From positions 310,001-374,000 of the forward strand of contig NZ_CP097320.1 in assembly GCF_023515995.1 (NCBI RefSeq): a stretch of 64,000 bases of DNA, given 5' to 3'. The notes under the pieces are model-generated. The model did no database searches. It saw only the letters and a program-made list of their open reading frames with translations, and was not told the origin of the DNA. Shown one piece after another: positions 26,449 through 35,656 of this stretch; the first letter of the stretch is position 1, and every line of letters starts with the position of its first letter. Source of the stretch: Candidatus Mycobacterium methanotrophicum. GTDB lineage: Bacteria; Actinomycetota; Actinomycetes; Mycobacteriales; Mycobacteriaceae. The position numbers and the translations under genes were made by a program.

Positions 26449-27393
26449 TTATGCTGTTGCGGCCAATTCATCGTCAATTGATTCGAGCGAATTGTGGTCC
26501 ATTTCACACGGCGTCGCATTTCCGATATTGCTGTGCGGACGCTGACGATTGTAGTAGACCTCGATATATTCGAAAACCGCGTGTCTCACCGCGCGTAGAG
26601 TCGGCCAGGTGTGCAAATGGATGAGTTCCTTCTTGATGGTGGCGTTGAACGATTCAGCCATGGCATTGTCGTAACAAATACCGGTGTTTCCGACTGAAGG
26701 AATTATGCCGTTCGCCAACGCGAGAGTGCGGAAGTCGATACTCGTGTATTGACAGCCGCGATCGGAATGGATTATGACATCCCCGATTCCCGGTCGCTGC
26801 CGTTCGATTGCCATCCTCAACGCGTTGGTGACCAAGGTCGTGCGCATATGGTTATCTACCGACCAACCGACGATCTTTCTTGAATAGCCGTCGATAACCG
26901 CGGCTAAATACGCCCAGCCACCCCACGTACGAATGTAGGTAATGTCGGTGAACCACAATTGGTTCGGCCCCTCTGGCACGAAGTCGCGCCCTACGAGGTC
27001 GACCAGACCGTCGCTGTTGGTGTCGTCCTGGATCGTGGTGGCCCGGTACGGGCGCGGATGCACGCATGTCAGGCCCGCGCCGCGGGCGAGGCGGCGGACC
27101 CGCCGCGGTGAATGTCGCCGGCCCTGCTTGGCCAGCTCGGCGACGAGCCGATCGATACCCAAGCGCCCCTTGTGATCTTCGTGGATCTTTTTGATCACCT
27201 CGGTCAATTCCGCGTCGTCTTTTTCTCGATCTGACCGGTCTCGTTTCAGCCACGCATACCAACCGCTGCGGGATACATCGAGGACGTCGCACATCAAGGA
27301 AACAGGAATTCTAGCTTTGCGTGGTTTACGTCGTTCTTCTTCATCCAGATCGCGGATGAAAGCGAACTTCACATGCTCTCTTTCGCAAACCAC
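26449..27393 (-). CDS. IS3-family transposase OrfB (DDE integrase domain)
   Basis: 314 aa. Catalytic residues are visible: Asp in WFTDITYIRTWGG, Asp in IIHSDRGCQYTS, and Glu in CYDNAMAESFNATIKKEL, spaced as in rve-type integrases. An HTH_21-like N-terminal part (VSRSGWYAWLKRD) precedes it. The frame lies -1 relative to OrfA and is probably made as an OrfAB fusion by slippage on the A7G run at about 27396-27403. The sequence is undamaged, so the element could be active. Confidence 0.93.
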   Translation of the reverse strand: MVCEREHVKFAFIRDLDEEERRKPRKARIPVSLMCDVLDVSRSGWYAWLKRDRSDREKDDAELTEVIKKIHEDHKGRLGIDRLVAELAKQGRRHSPRRVRRLARGAGLTCVHPRPYRATTIQDDTNSDGLVDLVGRDFVPEGPNQLWFTDITYIRTWGGWAYLAAVIDGYSRKIVGWSVDNHMRTTLVTNALRMAIERQRPGIGDVIIHSDRGCQYTSIDFRTLALANGIIPSVGNTGICYDNAMAESFNATIKKELIHLHTWPTLRAVRHAVFEYIEVYYNRQRPHSNIGNATPCEMDHNSLESIDDELAATA

Positions 27394-27659
27394 GCCGCCG
27401 CTTTTTTTAGAATCTCCCGTTCCATCCTCAAACGGCGGTTTTCCTCTTCCAATTCCTTCAGTCGTGCACGCTCGTCGATCTCGAGTGGCTTTTCCTTGAA
27501 CTCGCCGCGTTTCTTCGCTGCTTTCACCCAGTTCCCTAACGTTCCGTCACCGATTCCAAGATCTCGGGCAATTTCGGCTATCGGCTTACCCGAGCTGATG
27601 ACCAACTCTACGGCCTCGGACTTAAACTCAGGGGTGAACTTCCGCCGTGTCGAACCCAT
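27369..27659 (-). CDS. IS3-family transposase OrfA (HTH)
   Basis: 96 aa from ATG 27659 (MGSTRRKFTPEFKSEAVELV). The helix-turn-helix is in KPIAEIARDLGIGDGTLGNW, followed by a leucine-zipper-like coiled coil (LKELEEENRRLRMEREILKK). It overlaps OrfB by 25 bp. It binds the element's ends and lends its HTH to the OrfAB fusion. Confidence 0.92.
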   Translation of the reverse strand: MGSTRRKFTPEFKSEAVELVISSGKPIAEIARDLGIGDGTLGNWVKAAKKRGEFKEKPLEIDERARLKELEEENRRLRMEREILKKAAAWFAKESM

Positions 27660-27728
27660 AACAGTTTTCTCCTTGCAGACAATCATTCCACTTCGATGAC
27701 TGTCTACGGAAGCGGTCGTCCTCCAGGG

Positions 27729-28115
27729 GCACGCAACAAACACGGGGTGGTGTTCTCCGGGTTTTTGCCTGCGGTCAGCAAGGACGCCTTGAAGAAGATG
27801 GGACATGAAGTACGCCAGTGGCGATTACACCGGCGTACCGATCTTGACTTCGCCGGTCTCGCCCGGATGATCAACCCGATTGTGCGGGGGTGGATGAACT
27901 ACTACGGGGCGTTTTACCCGTCGGCGTTGTCCACACTGCTAGCACGCATAAACACCTACCTGGTGCGTTGGGTCCGCAAGAAATACAAACGGCTTCGGGC
28001 AGTCCGCAAGGCCCAAGCGAGATGGGCATACGTCACCACGACCTATCCTCGCTACTTCGCTCACTGGGCGTGGGTGTCCTACCCGCTGATGATCAAGACG
28101 ACAAGAGCCGTGTAA
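27729..28115 (+). pseudogene. Group II intron maturase, C-terminal fragment
   Basis: About 130 residues ending at 28115. The maturase/X-domain motif is clear: MINPIVRGWMNYYGAFYP, then INTYLVRWVRKKYKRLRA and YFAHWAWVSY. The polymerase motifs (YADD etc.) are absent. This domain in intact proteins binds the intron RNA for splicing. Confidence 0.88.
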
Positions 28116-28175
28116 CGGGAGACTGTTAAGCACGGTTCTGTGAGAGCCCGGGGGTGAGATTCCCCCGGGCTACTC
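28105..28175 (+). ncRNA. Group II intron domains V and VI
   Basis: Domain V: GAGCCGTG at 28105-28112 pairs with CACGGTTC at 28131-28138, the catalytic hairpin of bacterial group II introns. Domain VI: AGCCCGGGGG at 28145-28154 pairs with CCCCCGGGCT at 28162-28171, followed by ACTC near the 3' splice site. Confidence 0.85.
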
Positions 28176-28178
28176 GAC

Positions 28179-28360
28179 CGACGACGAAGAACGCGCCGTG
28201 CTCAACCGGCTCTGGCCCCTGGTCAACGACCGGCTCAACTACCTGACCCCCACCATCAAACCCATCGGCTACGGCTGCAGCCGCGACGGTCAACGCCGCC
28301 GGCTCTACGACAAGCCCCAGACCCCCCTGGACCGCCTGCTAGCCGCCGGAGTCGTCTCAG
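28179..28360 (+). pseudogene. DDE integrase/transposase, C-terminal fragment (3' exon of the intron)
   Basis: Directly after the intron the frame reads DDEERAVLNRLWPLVNDRLN and later RRLYDKPQTPLDRLLAAGVV, which resembles the C-terminus of integrase-core transposases. So the intron sat inside a transposase gene, as is common. The rest of the transposase is not in this window and the fragment ends at about 28360. Confidence 0.6.
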
Positions 28361-28554
28361 CAAACTCGCCATTAGCAGGATGCCGGCCACCGGCGTCTCG
28401 AAATGGAGCATTCCCGCGAAGGTGCGCCCACTCACGCCGGGTACGTGTGTTCTCGGGTATCGCCGACGTGTCCACGAACCGGCCTGCGAGTGCCGAGGAT
28501 TCGGCTGCGACGTCGCGGTCGCAGCCCGTCGGTGTGTGATGGTCGCCCCGCCGC

Positions 28555-29550
28555 TCAACCACACGTATCGGGGTGAAACGTCAGAACATCGCGAAGTGGC
28601 CGCCGCGGCGTCATGGCGGGTACCTCGCCAAGGACAATGGCTTCGCCGACGCGGATCAGAAGTTGCGGCATAGCGGCGCGTCCGGTCAAGGTGCCGATGA
28701 GGTGACGGCTGGACCATAGGTCCGTCAGCTGGCTCAGTGGGCAGGTCGCCTTGCCGGCCACCGTGCACTCCAAAAACACGGCGGACAACGCTTCCCCGCA
28801 CCTGAAGGCATCCTCGCGGGTGTCCTCGTCGGTGGACAGAACCAGCACTGTGGACTGGTCTTGCCCAAAGCCGGCGCGCCGCTCGTCGTGATCGCTAACC
28901 GGAAAGGTACGTCCGACGTCGACCCGATCACTTTCGGCCTCCGACACCAGCGAACTGCGCGGAATCCCATCAGAATTCTCGAAATGACCAGTCCACCAGT
29001 ATAATTCGGTATGATACGAGGAATCGCAGAGTCGCAACGATTCAGTAAGTCGTGACGCCCTCGCCAGTTCCGGGCGGCGCTCGTCAGGTATCACGTCGAG
29101 GTGAACTGTGCCGGCACCGACGGCCTTGCGCAGCAGAGGTTCGAAGGACTCCCAGTTCCTCGGTGTGGCGAAGGGAAGCCGATCGGTGCGTCGGTGCAGG
29201 ATCGCGTCGGCTCGGCGGCGTTGGCTATCGGTGACGAGGCTCAGGGGGCTGAAATCGAGTGACGCGAGATGATCGAGATAATTCGGGTCGGGAAATCTCT
29301 CGACGTTGGCCGTCCACCCGGCTGCCGCCATCGCGACGCATAGATGGTCGAGCGCGGCGCCGCAGCTGATGTAGGCCTCCCGCCCCGACTTGTCGGTGCA
29401 GGGAAGAATCCGGCTGTGATCGACGTATAGGTGCAGCTCCGAACCCTCGGCAACCCATTACCAGGGCTGGGTGTTGTGCAATCACGGGGCCCGGCACGCC
29501 AACTGTACTGCGGCCCTGAGTATGTCGGTATCTATCAACGTGTCCTGCAT
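28555..29550 (-). pseudogene. Acg-type nitroreductase family protein with two in-frame stops
   Basis: From ATG 29550 the frame runs to 28555 (~331 codons), the normal length for the Acg/Rv2032-Rv3131 family of dormancy-linked flavin-binding proteins. Recognisable parts include RAP-stop-LHNTQPW-stop-WVAEG, FEPLLRKAVGAG, and ELYWWTGHFENSDGIPRSSL. TGA and TAA interrupt the conserved LHNTQPW region 21 bp apart. The rest is undamaged, and a shorter product could start at 29331 but would lack the N-terminal domain. In M. tuberculosis these genes are DosR-controlled. I saw no DosR box here. Confidence 0.82.
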
Positions 29551-29586
29551 GATCAACCTTCTGTTCGTGTTCCTTGGATGCGAGCG

Positions 29587-30543
29587 CTATTGGGCCCTCG
29601 CCGGCCGCCAACCCCCAGGGTGAGTACCCCTTGTGGTTGTCGGGGTGATGGTGGTCCCGGCGGTGCCCGCGAGCAGTGCCTGCGCGTCGGCCAGAGCGCC
29701 GATGGTGGCCGGGTGCCCGGTCGCGGTGACGAATCGACGGCAGGCCTCGATCTTGGGTCCCATCGATCCGGCCGGAAATGCCATGTCGCCCAGATCATCT
29801 GGATCCAGAGTCGTCAGTGGTGTGGCCTCCGGTGTGCCGTGGTGCTCCATGACCGCGGACACGTCGGTGAGCACCAGCAAGCGCTGAGCTCCCACCGCAA
29901 TGCCCAGCAACGACGCGACATAATCCTTGTCCACGACCGCGTCGACACCGCTCAGCTGGCCGGCGATGTTGTCGGTCACCGCCGCGCCCCCACCGCCGCC
30001 GCAGATCACCACCGAACCGGCGTCCAGCAGCCTGGTGATGGAATCCTGCTCGACGATTCGGAGCGGTTCGGGTGAGGCCACCACACGCCGCCACCGGCCA
30101 TTGTCGACGGCGACGGTCCAGCCATGTTGGCCAGCAAGCTCTTCGGCTCGGTCCCGTGCGTAGCCGGGTCCGACGAACTTGGTCGGGGCGGCAAACGCCG
30201 GGTCAGCGGCATCGACCAGCGTCTGCGTAATCAGTCCGAGGACCGGCTTTTTGACCCCGGCGTTGCGCAGTGCCTGGGCCAGCCAGTAGCCGATCATGCC
30301 CTGGGTCTGCGCGACGAGGTCATCGAGCGGGTAGGGGCGGGTCAGGGCGTGGTCGGTTTCGCTCTCCAGCGAGAGCATGCCGACCTGCGGTCCGTTGCCG
30401 TGACAGATCACCGCATCGTGTTGCGCCGCCAACGGCGCAATCGCCCCGGCGGCCGTCCGCAGGTGCGCGAACTGGATGGCGGCATCGGGCTTGTCCCCGC
30501 GCGCCAGCAGTGCGTTACCCCCCAGGGCGATCACGATCCGCAT
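29587..30543 (-). CDS. arcC: Carbamate kinase
   Basis: 318 aa. Makes ATP from carbamoyl phosphate and ADP, usually as the last step of arginine or agmatine fermentation. Motifs are IALGGNALLARGD, CHGNGPQVGML, DDLVAQTQGMIGYWL and AVVDKDYVASLLG. The start is ATG 30543 (MRIVIALGG). arcA and arcB are not in this window, so carbamoyl phosphate must come from elsewhere. Neighbours are a dormancy-type nitroreductase remnant and a proton ATPase remnant. Confidence 0.92.
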   Translation of the reverse strand: MRIVIALGGNALLARGDKPDAAIQFAHLRTAAGAIAPLAAQHDAVICHGNGPQVGMLSLESETDHALTRPYPLDDLVAQTQGMIGYWLAQALRNAGVKKPVLGLITQTLVDAADPAFAAPTKFVGPGYARDRAEELAGQHGWTVAVDNGRWRRVVASPEPLRIVEQDSITRLLDAGSVVICGGGGGAAVTDNIAGQLSGVDAVVDKDYVASLLGIAVGAQRLLVLTDVSAVMEHHGTPEATPLTTLDPDDLGDMAFPAGSMGPKIEACRRFVTATGHPATIGALADAQALLAGTAGTTITPTTTRGTHPGGWRPARAQ

Positions 30544-31435
30544 CGACACCACGGGTCACGCACCGAACGCCCGGGTCATCACGGCTTTGATGGTGTGCAG
30601 GCGATCCTCGGCCTGGTCGAACAGCAATTGAGGCGGGCGACTCGAAGAGCTTGTCGGTGACTTCGGCGCCGTCAAACGGGAACTGGTCACACACGCGGCG
30701 GTTCCGGCTGGTTGTCCTAGCAGTGTCAACTGCTGATCGATGTCTTTGCCTGGCGGAGCGTCGACTACTTCTTTTCCGGGTCCCAGGGTCGCAGTGAACT
30801 TGCCGGTTGCGTCCGTGGTTTACGGACCCGAGGTCCTCGATCATGGAGAGGACCGGCCGCGACGTGGCGGGCAGCGACTCCCCGGTCAGCGCGGACTGAT
30901 CGACCTCGATCTCGTCGCCGTCGAGCAGCCGGATGTCGGCCGGGACGATGTCACCCAGGCGCGGCCGGATCACATCACCGGGCACCCGCTCCCGGGCCGG
31001 CGCAGTGACCGAAGCGCCGGCCCGGATGGCGCGGGCGTTCATTGCCAGCTTGGCTTTGAGGGCATCAACGGCGTTGCCGGCCTGTCGTTCGGAGGTGCAG
31101 CCGACCACACCGTTGGCCACCAGCAACAGCAGGATGATGAAGAAATCCGGCCAGTGCCTGAGCCCGCCGGACAAGATGACGGTGACCTCGATCATCCACG
31201 GGATCGGGCCCCAAAAACAGCCGAGGAACTTGAACAGCGGGCTGGTCTTGTGTTCCGCGATCTCGTTGGGCCCGTACTGCGTCAACCGCTTCGCAGCCTC
31301 AGCCTGACTCAACCCGGCCGGTGAGTAGTCCAGCTCCTCTTCCAGCTCGGGCATGGGCGCCGATTTCACGTCGCGGCCCGGTTCGGGTGGGCCCGCCGAG
31401 TGGCGCGGCGTGACATGCGGTGTGTCAGTGGTCAT
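30544..31435 (-). pseudogene. Plasma-membrane-type P-ATPase, N-terminal remnant
   Basis: Starts normally at ATG 31435 and closely parallels the intact ATPase at 40203: AEAAKRLTQYGPNEIAEHKT, CFWGPIPWMIEVTVILSGGL, and DQSALTGESLPATSRP with the TGES motif. Similarity stops soon after TGES. The remaining ~300 bp up to arcC reads as unrelated debris ending EDRLHTIKAVMTRAFGA. The phosphorylation and nucleotide domains are absent, so it is dead. It shows that the ATPase gene was once duplicated. Confidence 0.85.
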
Positions 31436-32250
31436 GGCGTCCGGTCCGGAAGCCGTACGTCATCGGCCGGATCGCAGCATAGGCGATCTGGGCGGTCATG
31501 CCTGAGCAGGCACAAGACGTTAACAATCGGAAAGTACCGTGCAGGAGCTGGTTTCGGTGTTCCCCGAGTGGGTGGAGTGGTCATGGTGATCCCAGGTGTG
31601 CGGTTGTCACCGGAACGTCCGGCACGAGCGACTGCTCGGTGAGGACAGCGACGGGACGGCTGGCCTCATCCCGGACTGGTTGAGCTTCCAACGTCGTTGA
31701 GGCGACACCCCGCGGGCGTGGCCTGCCGCGGCTGGTTTCAGTGATATCCAGTGCTCAATGGACGCCGCAGTGCCCGTCATCGTCGCCGGTGTTGATCTTG
31801 GCGAGGATGTGGTGGGCGGCCGTCGATGAGGTAGGTGGACGTGAACAGCGGATCACTGCGGGAATGACGACGCTCAGACCCAGATATGTCGGTACCGCGG
31901 CCGCGCGTCGAGGGAAAACTGGTGCAGGCTATGCGCGATGTCGGTGCCCGGTCCATCCGGTGCTGCGGTGAGGATTTTCAGTTCGGCGGCCGTCGCCGCG
32001 GTGATCTTCACGAGGTGAGTGCTCCGCAGGGCGCTCCCCAGCGCCGATCGGGCTTGCCAAGCCCGAACAGGGCGAGTCGCCCTGGACGGCGGAGGATCCG
32101 GGACTCGTCAGGACCCGTCCCGCAACTGTGCCTCCGCTGGCAAACGCACGCGGGCCAGGCCGCGCAGCGACAACTCGGCATGCCGGTGAGGGCTCAGGAC
32201 GGGTTGTGCCGGGCGGGGCGCGGCGGACCGCTACCGTGTCGTTCCCCTGG
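31436..32250. other. ~800 bp of decayed DNA
   Basis: No intact gene. The minus strand at 31789-32012 holds a broken frame (VKITAATAAELKILTAAPDG, then SLHQFSLDAR, AAVPTYLGLSVV and HHILAKINTGDDDGH in shifted frames). It looks like a degraded mycobacterial coding sequence, possibly GAF/ANTAR-like, but I cannot name it with confidence. Confidence 0.45.
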
Positions 32251-32414
32251 TCAACTCGCAATAAGGTCACCCCGGCACCCGTCGGCACCCGGTATCGCGT
32301 GCACTGCGAACGTCGATGCCTTCGCCAGCGACTCGGGCAACCCCCAGACTGCCGGCCACCGAGCCTGCCGGGTCGTCGATCCCGGCCCGTAAGTCGGTGG
32401 GATCAGAGCTGCGG

Positions 32415-32637
32415 GGTCGGCAACGAGGTTGAACAGGTCGTCGAACCGGCGATGAGGAGCATCGCGAGCCCAACGGTGCAGCTTGGTCTGGATCTTCAGT
32501 ACCCGTCGGCGCGCCTCACATACGGCGTGCTCGAATTCGTCGGTATTCACCGGCGACCACTCCTCCTGATATTCCAGAACTTCCACTGCTGTCTTGCTGG
32601 TCCCCTTTGCCCTGCGGCCGCCTCTCGCGACCTCCAC
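32415..32637 (-). pseudogene. Group II intron reverse transcriptase, N-terminal fragment
   Basis: Encodes VNTDEFEHAVCEARRRVLKI and QTKLHRWARDAPHRRFDDLF followed by NLVADPA, the conserved N-terminus of actinobacterial intron RTs. After that similarity is lost and the open frame to 32251 reads unrelated residues. The polymerase domain is absent. Confidence 0.8.
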
Positions 32638-33210
32638 GACGGGTCGTCACGCCCGCGACTACTATCAGGACCTCCGCCCCACCCCAGCGCTCCTCGGCCG
32701 GACACGGGCCTTCCACCCGAACCGGACCGGCTGCCCGGACCGGGTGGGCGGAGCGCGGGGTGGTTCCCACGTTCACCGAACGATCGATCGGTCAGGGAGG
32801 CACCCAGCTCTACCCCGGCAGCATCGGCGCGCCTACGCCGCAGACCTTCGACGCGGCCTCCCCACCGCCGGTCAAAGACGGCTTCGGAGTCAACCTCCAC
32901 CACAAATGCCCTCGCGGGCGTCGCGGTGGAGGCTGTGCACTGCATCCCGGCCCATATCCACCAGATTTGAGCCGGCAGAGAGGTTACGGGGCGTCAACCA
33001 CTGGTTCGCTTACGCTGTACCTTCTGACCTCGCTCGGCGAGCCCGCGCCGTCTGGCAGTGCCGGCACGCCTCGCCTTTGTCGGGGCCGCTTGCCACCCTC
33101 ACCGGCGTTCCCCGGATCGGACTGCCCCCAGCTTCTCCCGAGCCGCTGCGACGGCCCGACGGAGACGGTCTCTCACCACCTCTCGATCTATCCAGCGCCT
33201 CGTGGCGCAC
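32415..33210 (-). mobile_element. Group II intron, 5' half
   Basis: On the minus strand the segment begins GTGCGCCACGAGG at 33210, matching the GUGYG 5' consensus of group II introns. It continues through a ribozyme-like region (GGTAGAGCTGGGTG around 32805) into the start of the intron-encoded RT at 32637. It breaks at about 32415. Orientation is opposite to the 3' half at 27726-28178. Confidence 0.65.
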
Positions 33211-33503
33211 TTGACCGTCTCTCTGGTTGGCGACCACGAGGGGTTGGATCGTCATTGGTGATACGACGGACTGCTACCTGAAATGATGTTCGTCTCCATC
33301 ATCAGCGTGCACATGAAGGTCGGCCTGCCTGGTGAGCATCCCGTCATGGCTGGTGGATCGAGTGCATGGTGGCGGTCGAATCCTTGGTCGTCATCGGCGG
33401 TGGCGATCGGTGTCGAGAGGTGTTGTCCCCAAAACGAATTGACCCCTGCCGGAATCGGACTGTGGTAGGCAAGGCTGGTGGACCATGACTGTCGGCCGCG
33501 ACT
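33211..33503. other. No recognisable gene
   Basis: 293 bp between the intron 5' end and the zinc-ribbon gene. No frame with family resemblance, promoter or repeat that I can support. Confidence 0.4.
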
Positions 33504-34077
33504 GTGATGGTCGCCCGAACGGCCGAGCTGGTCGAGGACAATCTCGCCGCCGGGACTCTGCGGTGCCCACGATGCGATGGCCGGCTCGCCAAATGGGGTT
33601 TCGGACGCCGTCGCACCATCCGTTCGCACGGCAACGCGACGGTGACGCTGCGACCGCGGCGGGTGCGTTGCCCGGACTGCGAATCCACTCACATCGTGCT
33701 GCCGGCGGCGTTCCAGGCACGCCGTGCCGGCACCACAGCGGTGACCGGGGATGCGCTGCTGCACAAAGCCAAGGGCTTCGGGTACCGGCGCATCACCGCC
33801 CGCCTGCACCGGCCGGAGTCGACCGTGCGGCGCTGGCTGCGCCGCGCCGCGCCCGCGCACCTGCAGTGGATATTTGAGCGCGGCGTTCAGCGACTGGTCG
33901 AGGTGGCCCCCGACCCTTCCACTGAGCTGCAACTCGTCGGCAATCAACTCCTGACACCTTATCGGTGCTCGGCTCGGCCGCCCGCTGGGACCGCGACCGG
34001 CTCGGGTTTACCGACCCGCCTTGGACGATGGTCGGCATCTGCACCCTCGGCAGGCTGCTCGCCCCTCCAGGCTGACT
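33504..34077 (+). pseudogene. IS-associated zinc-ribbon/HTH protein (DUF6431-like), copy 1, frameshifted
   Basis: Begins GTG-ATG (MMVARTAELVEDNLAAG). The zinc ribbon is RCPRCDGRL and RCPDCES, followed by an HTH region (FGYRRITARLHRPESTVRRW) and a short helical tail. Frame is lost at about 33950. The natural C-terminus is still visible in another frame: DRDRLGFTDPPWTMVGICTL and GRLLAPPG ending at 34077. Architecture recalls InsA-type zinc ribbon plus HTH proteins. I believe this is the DUF6431 family, without having searched. Two relatives lie at 38834 and 52833. Confidence 0.7.
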
Positions 34078-34269
34078 GCATCACATCTCCGGGCGAATCG
34101 ACCCCGGGGTGGTCCCGTCGTGCCTACCCATCGTGCAGCCCCGTCGATCCTGACCGCCGAACCGTTCGTCGTCACCAGCAACGCCGGATCATGGCGTCAT
34201 CACTGCCACGACCGCGTCACCTCGCCGAGGACCGCGTCACGCTGACTACGAACGGCCAAATCTTCGTCG

Positions 34270-34588
34270 CCGTTTTCAACGACGGGATCGTCGTCATCGA
34301 AAGTGCCGCGCAACAGTTGATGGCAGGCATCCACCCTGATCGCCCGTCGCGTCTGCTCTCCCAGCGGGGCGCGTACACATCGGTGCGGCACCGAAACAGG
34401 CTCGCATAGAGACGGATCTTGTCGTCGGGTGCCGACCGCATGTCCACAGGCGCGGCCGGCGCACCTGTCAGAGTTGCTTGATCGCGATCGACGGCGCGGG
34501 CCTGCGCCCCGCTCGGCGCGAGCAGCCGGCGCAATCGGACGTCATTGGCGCGCAACGTCTGAAACTCGCCGGGAAACCGCTCCTCCAC
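34270..34588 (-). pseudogene. N-terminal fragment resembling a TOTE conflict-system primase/helicase
   Basis: On the minus strand MEERFPGEFQTLRANDVRLR opens a short coiled-coil-like start. A spacer follows, then KIRLYASLFRCRTDVYAPRW and ESRRDGRSGWMPA, which resembles the start of the archaeo-eukaryotic primase domain in TOTE conflict proteins. Similarity ends at about 34315, and the helicase and nuclease parts are missing. It lies 3 bp from the GNAT gene, so defence genes may once have been grouped here. Identification is from memory of the motif. Confidence 0.45.
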
Positions 34589-34591
34589 GAC

Positions 34592-35137
34592 TTACACTCT
34601 GCGTGCCGGGAATCCGCTGGCCCAGAGTCTCGCGAGTGTGGCGGCGACGTCCCTGGTCAGCAGGTAGAGGTCCAGGTTTGTCGAGTCCTCGGCATCGAAC
34701 GGGTCGAAGCCGAACCGCTGCCACCAGCTGAAGGCGGCCGGGTTGAGTGCATTGACCACGACAGCTCGGCATGCTGCTTTGACGTTCAGCTCGGCTGCCG
34801 TCGCCAGGATGTGTTTGACCATCTGGGCGCCTAGCCCAAGCCCGTTTACGCGGGAGTCGGTGGCTAGCCGGCCGACCAGGAGCACGGGGACCTGCAATGG
34901 GGCGCCCTTCGCCAATGGTGTGGGACCTGCAAACCGACCCACCGATGTCATCGACAAAGTCGCGTAGCAGGCGACCCGGTAGGTGGCGTCGGCGATCACC
35001 CAAACCGCTGCAGTGTTGCCGCGCCGGCTCTGGCCGGCGTAGCGGCGCAGCCAATCGTCCAGGGATGAATTGCCCGAAGTGAATTCGGCGCGCCGGTGTC
35101 TTTCCGGGTCGAGCAGGGTCGGCCGGTAGAACTGCAC
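34592..35137 (-). CDS. GNAT-family acetyltransferase toxin (TacT-like)
   Basis: 181 aa. Features of the TacT/AtaT-type toxins that acetylate aminoacyl-tRNA: N-terminal FTSGNSSLDDWLRRYA, then VLLVGRLATDSRVNGLGLGA with the acetyl-CoA loop (R/Q-x-x-G-x-G/A) and a following AFSWWQRFGFDPF. It lies 1 bp after a DUF1778 antitoxin gene and in the same direction, the standard order for this toxin-antitoxin type. It appears intact. Substrate tRNA cannot be told from sequence. Confidence 0.9.
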   Translation of the reverse strand: MQFYRPTLLDPERHRRAEFTSGNSSLDDWLRRYAGQSRRGNTAAVWVIADATYRVACYATLSMTSVGRFAGPTPLAKGAPLQVPVLLVGRLATDSRVNGLGLGAQMVKHILATAAELNVKAACRAVVVNALNPAAFSWWQRFGFDPFDAEDSTNLDLYLLTRDVAATLARLWASGFPARRV

Positions 35138-35138
35138 T

Positions 35139-35417
35139 TCAGTCGAGCCAGGTGAACTTCGTTGGCCGCTTCAACGTCGCCGCCAGCCGCTCGTTAACCC
35201 GTGCCGGTTGGTTCAGAGCTTCGGCGAAAATGGCCGCCGAGTCGGGGGACAGGTGAATGGTCTGCCGCTCGGCGAGCACATTGTCGGCGGCCTGGTTGGC
35301 GGCCTGCAGTACGAACGCCGTCACGCTCAGGTGTGCCTCGGCGGCAGCCTCTTCCAGCCGTCGCTTGGAGGTTGCGTCGACGCGCAGCTGCAGGCGGCCA
35401 TCCTTCATCGAAGTCAT
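35139..35417 (-). CDS. DUF1778-type ribbon-helix-helix antitoxin
   Basis: 92 aa from ATG 35417 (MTSMKDGRLQLRVDATSKRR); an ATG three codons later is possible. The N-terminal ribbon-helix-helix binds the operon's operator. The C-terminal tail (LNQPARVNERLAATLKRPTK) would wrap the GNAT toxin and block its acetyl-CoA site. The 1-bp gap to the toxin points to coupled translation. Confidence 0.9.
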   Translation of the reverse strand: MTSMKDGRLQLRVDATSKRRLEEAAAEAHLSVTAFVLQAANQAADNVLAERQTIHLSPDSAAIFAEALNQPARVNERLAATLKRPTKFTWLD

Positions 35418-35462
35418 GTACTCACAATGGCAGTACGTTGACTTCCAGTCAAGCGAGAGGGC
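35418..35462 (-). promoter_or_regulatory. Promoter/operator of the toxin-antitoxin pair
   Basis: An inverted repeat GTACT-N9-AGTAC (35418-35436) abuts the antitoxin start codon. On the minus strand TTGACT, a 17-nt spacer and CATTGT form a plausible -35/-10 with the -10 only about 6 nt from the ATG. The mRNA would be leaderless or nearly so, and an RHH dimer on the repeat would block it. Confidence 0.5.
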
Positions 35463-35616
35463 ACCGGCACCGGCGCACGACACGTCTGGGGACCATCTTG
35501 GGACCACACGACCTTTGCGCCGACGAACGATCTGCGTGCATGCATACGCTTCTCCCGACGACACATACGCGCATAGCGTGTGCGAGCAGGCAGGACGTGC
35601 TACCGCTGTTTCCTGG

Positions 35617-35656
35617 GGTCAAGCGGTCGCCGGTTCAAATCCTCGCAGCCCGACCA
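35617..35656 (+). other. tRNA 3'-end-like sequence, possible attachment-site scar
   Basis: CGCCGGTTCAAATCC followed by GCAGCCCGACCA has the T-loop and acceptor/CCA arrangement of a tRNA gene end (Pro-like acceptor). The T-stem pairing is imperfect and no 5' half exists upstream. Integrating elements leave such copies. It lies 330 bp ahead of the Anbu operon. Confidence 0.4.

Larger units (their letters stand above)
26418..27725 (-). mobile_element. IS3-family insertion sequence, apparently complete
   Basis: 1308 bp bounded by imperfect 25-bp inverted repeats: TGGAGAACCCCCACTTTCG at 26418 onward and, on the other strand, TGGAGGACGACCGCTTCCG inward from 27725, both continuing TAGACA. It contains overlapping orfA and orfB with an A7G slippery run. 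No matching 3-4 bp target duplication flanks it (GAG against GGG), so one side has probably been rearranged; the right end abuts a truncated group II intron. Confidence 0.85.
27726..28178 (+). mobile_element. Group II intron, 3' half
   Basis: Contains the C-terminal part of the intron-encoded reverse transcriptase/maturase followed by the ribozyme's domains V and VI. The 5' half of the intron and the RT core are missing, cut by the IS3 element at 27725. A 5' half of a similar intron lies in opposite orientation at 32415-33210. Confidence 0.85.

Noticed and set aside
35617..35656. Functional tRNA gene
   Set aside because: Only the 3' part is present and the T-stem does not pair well.
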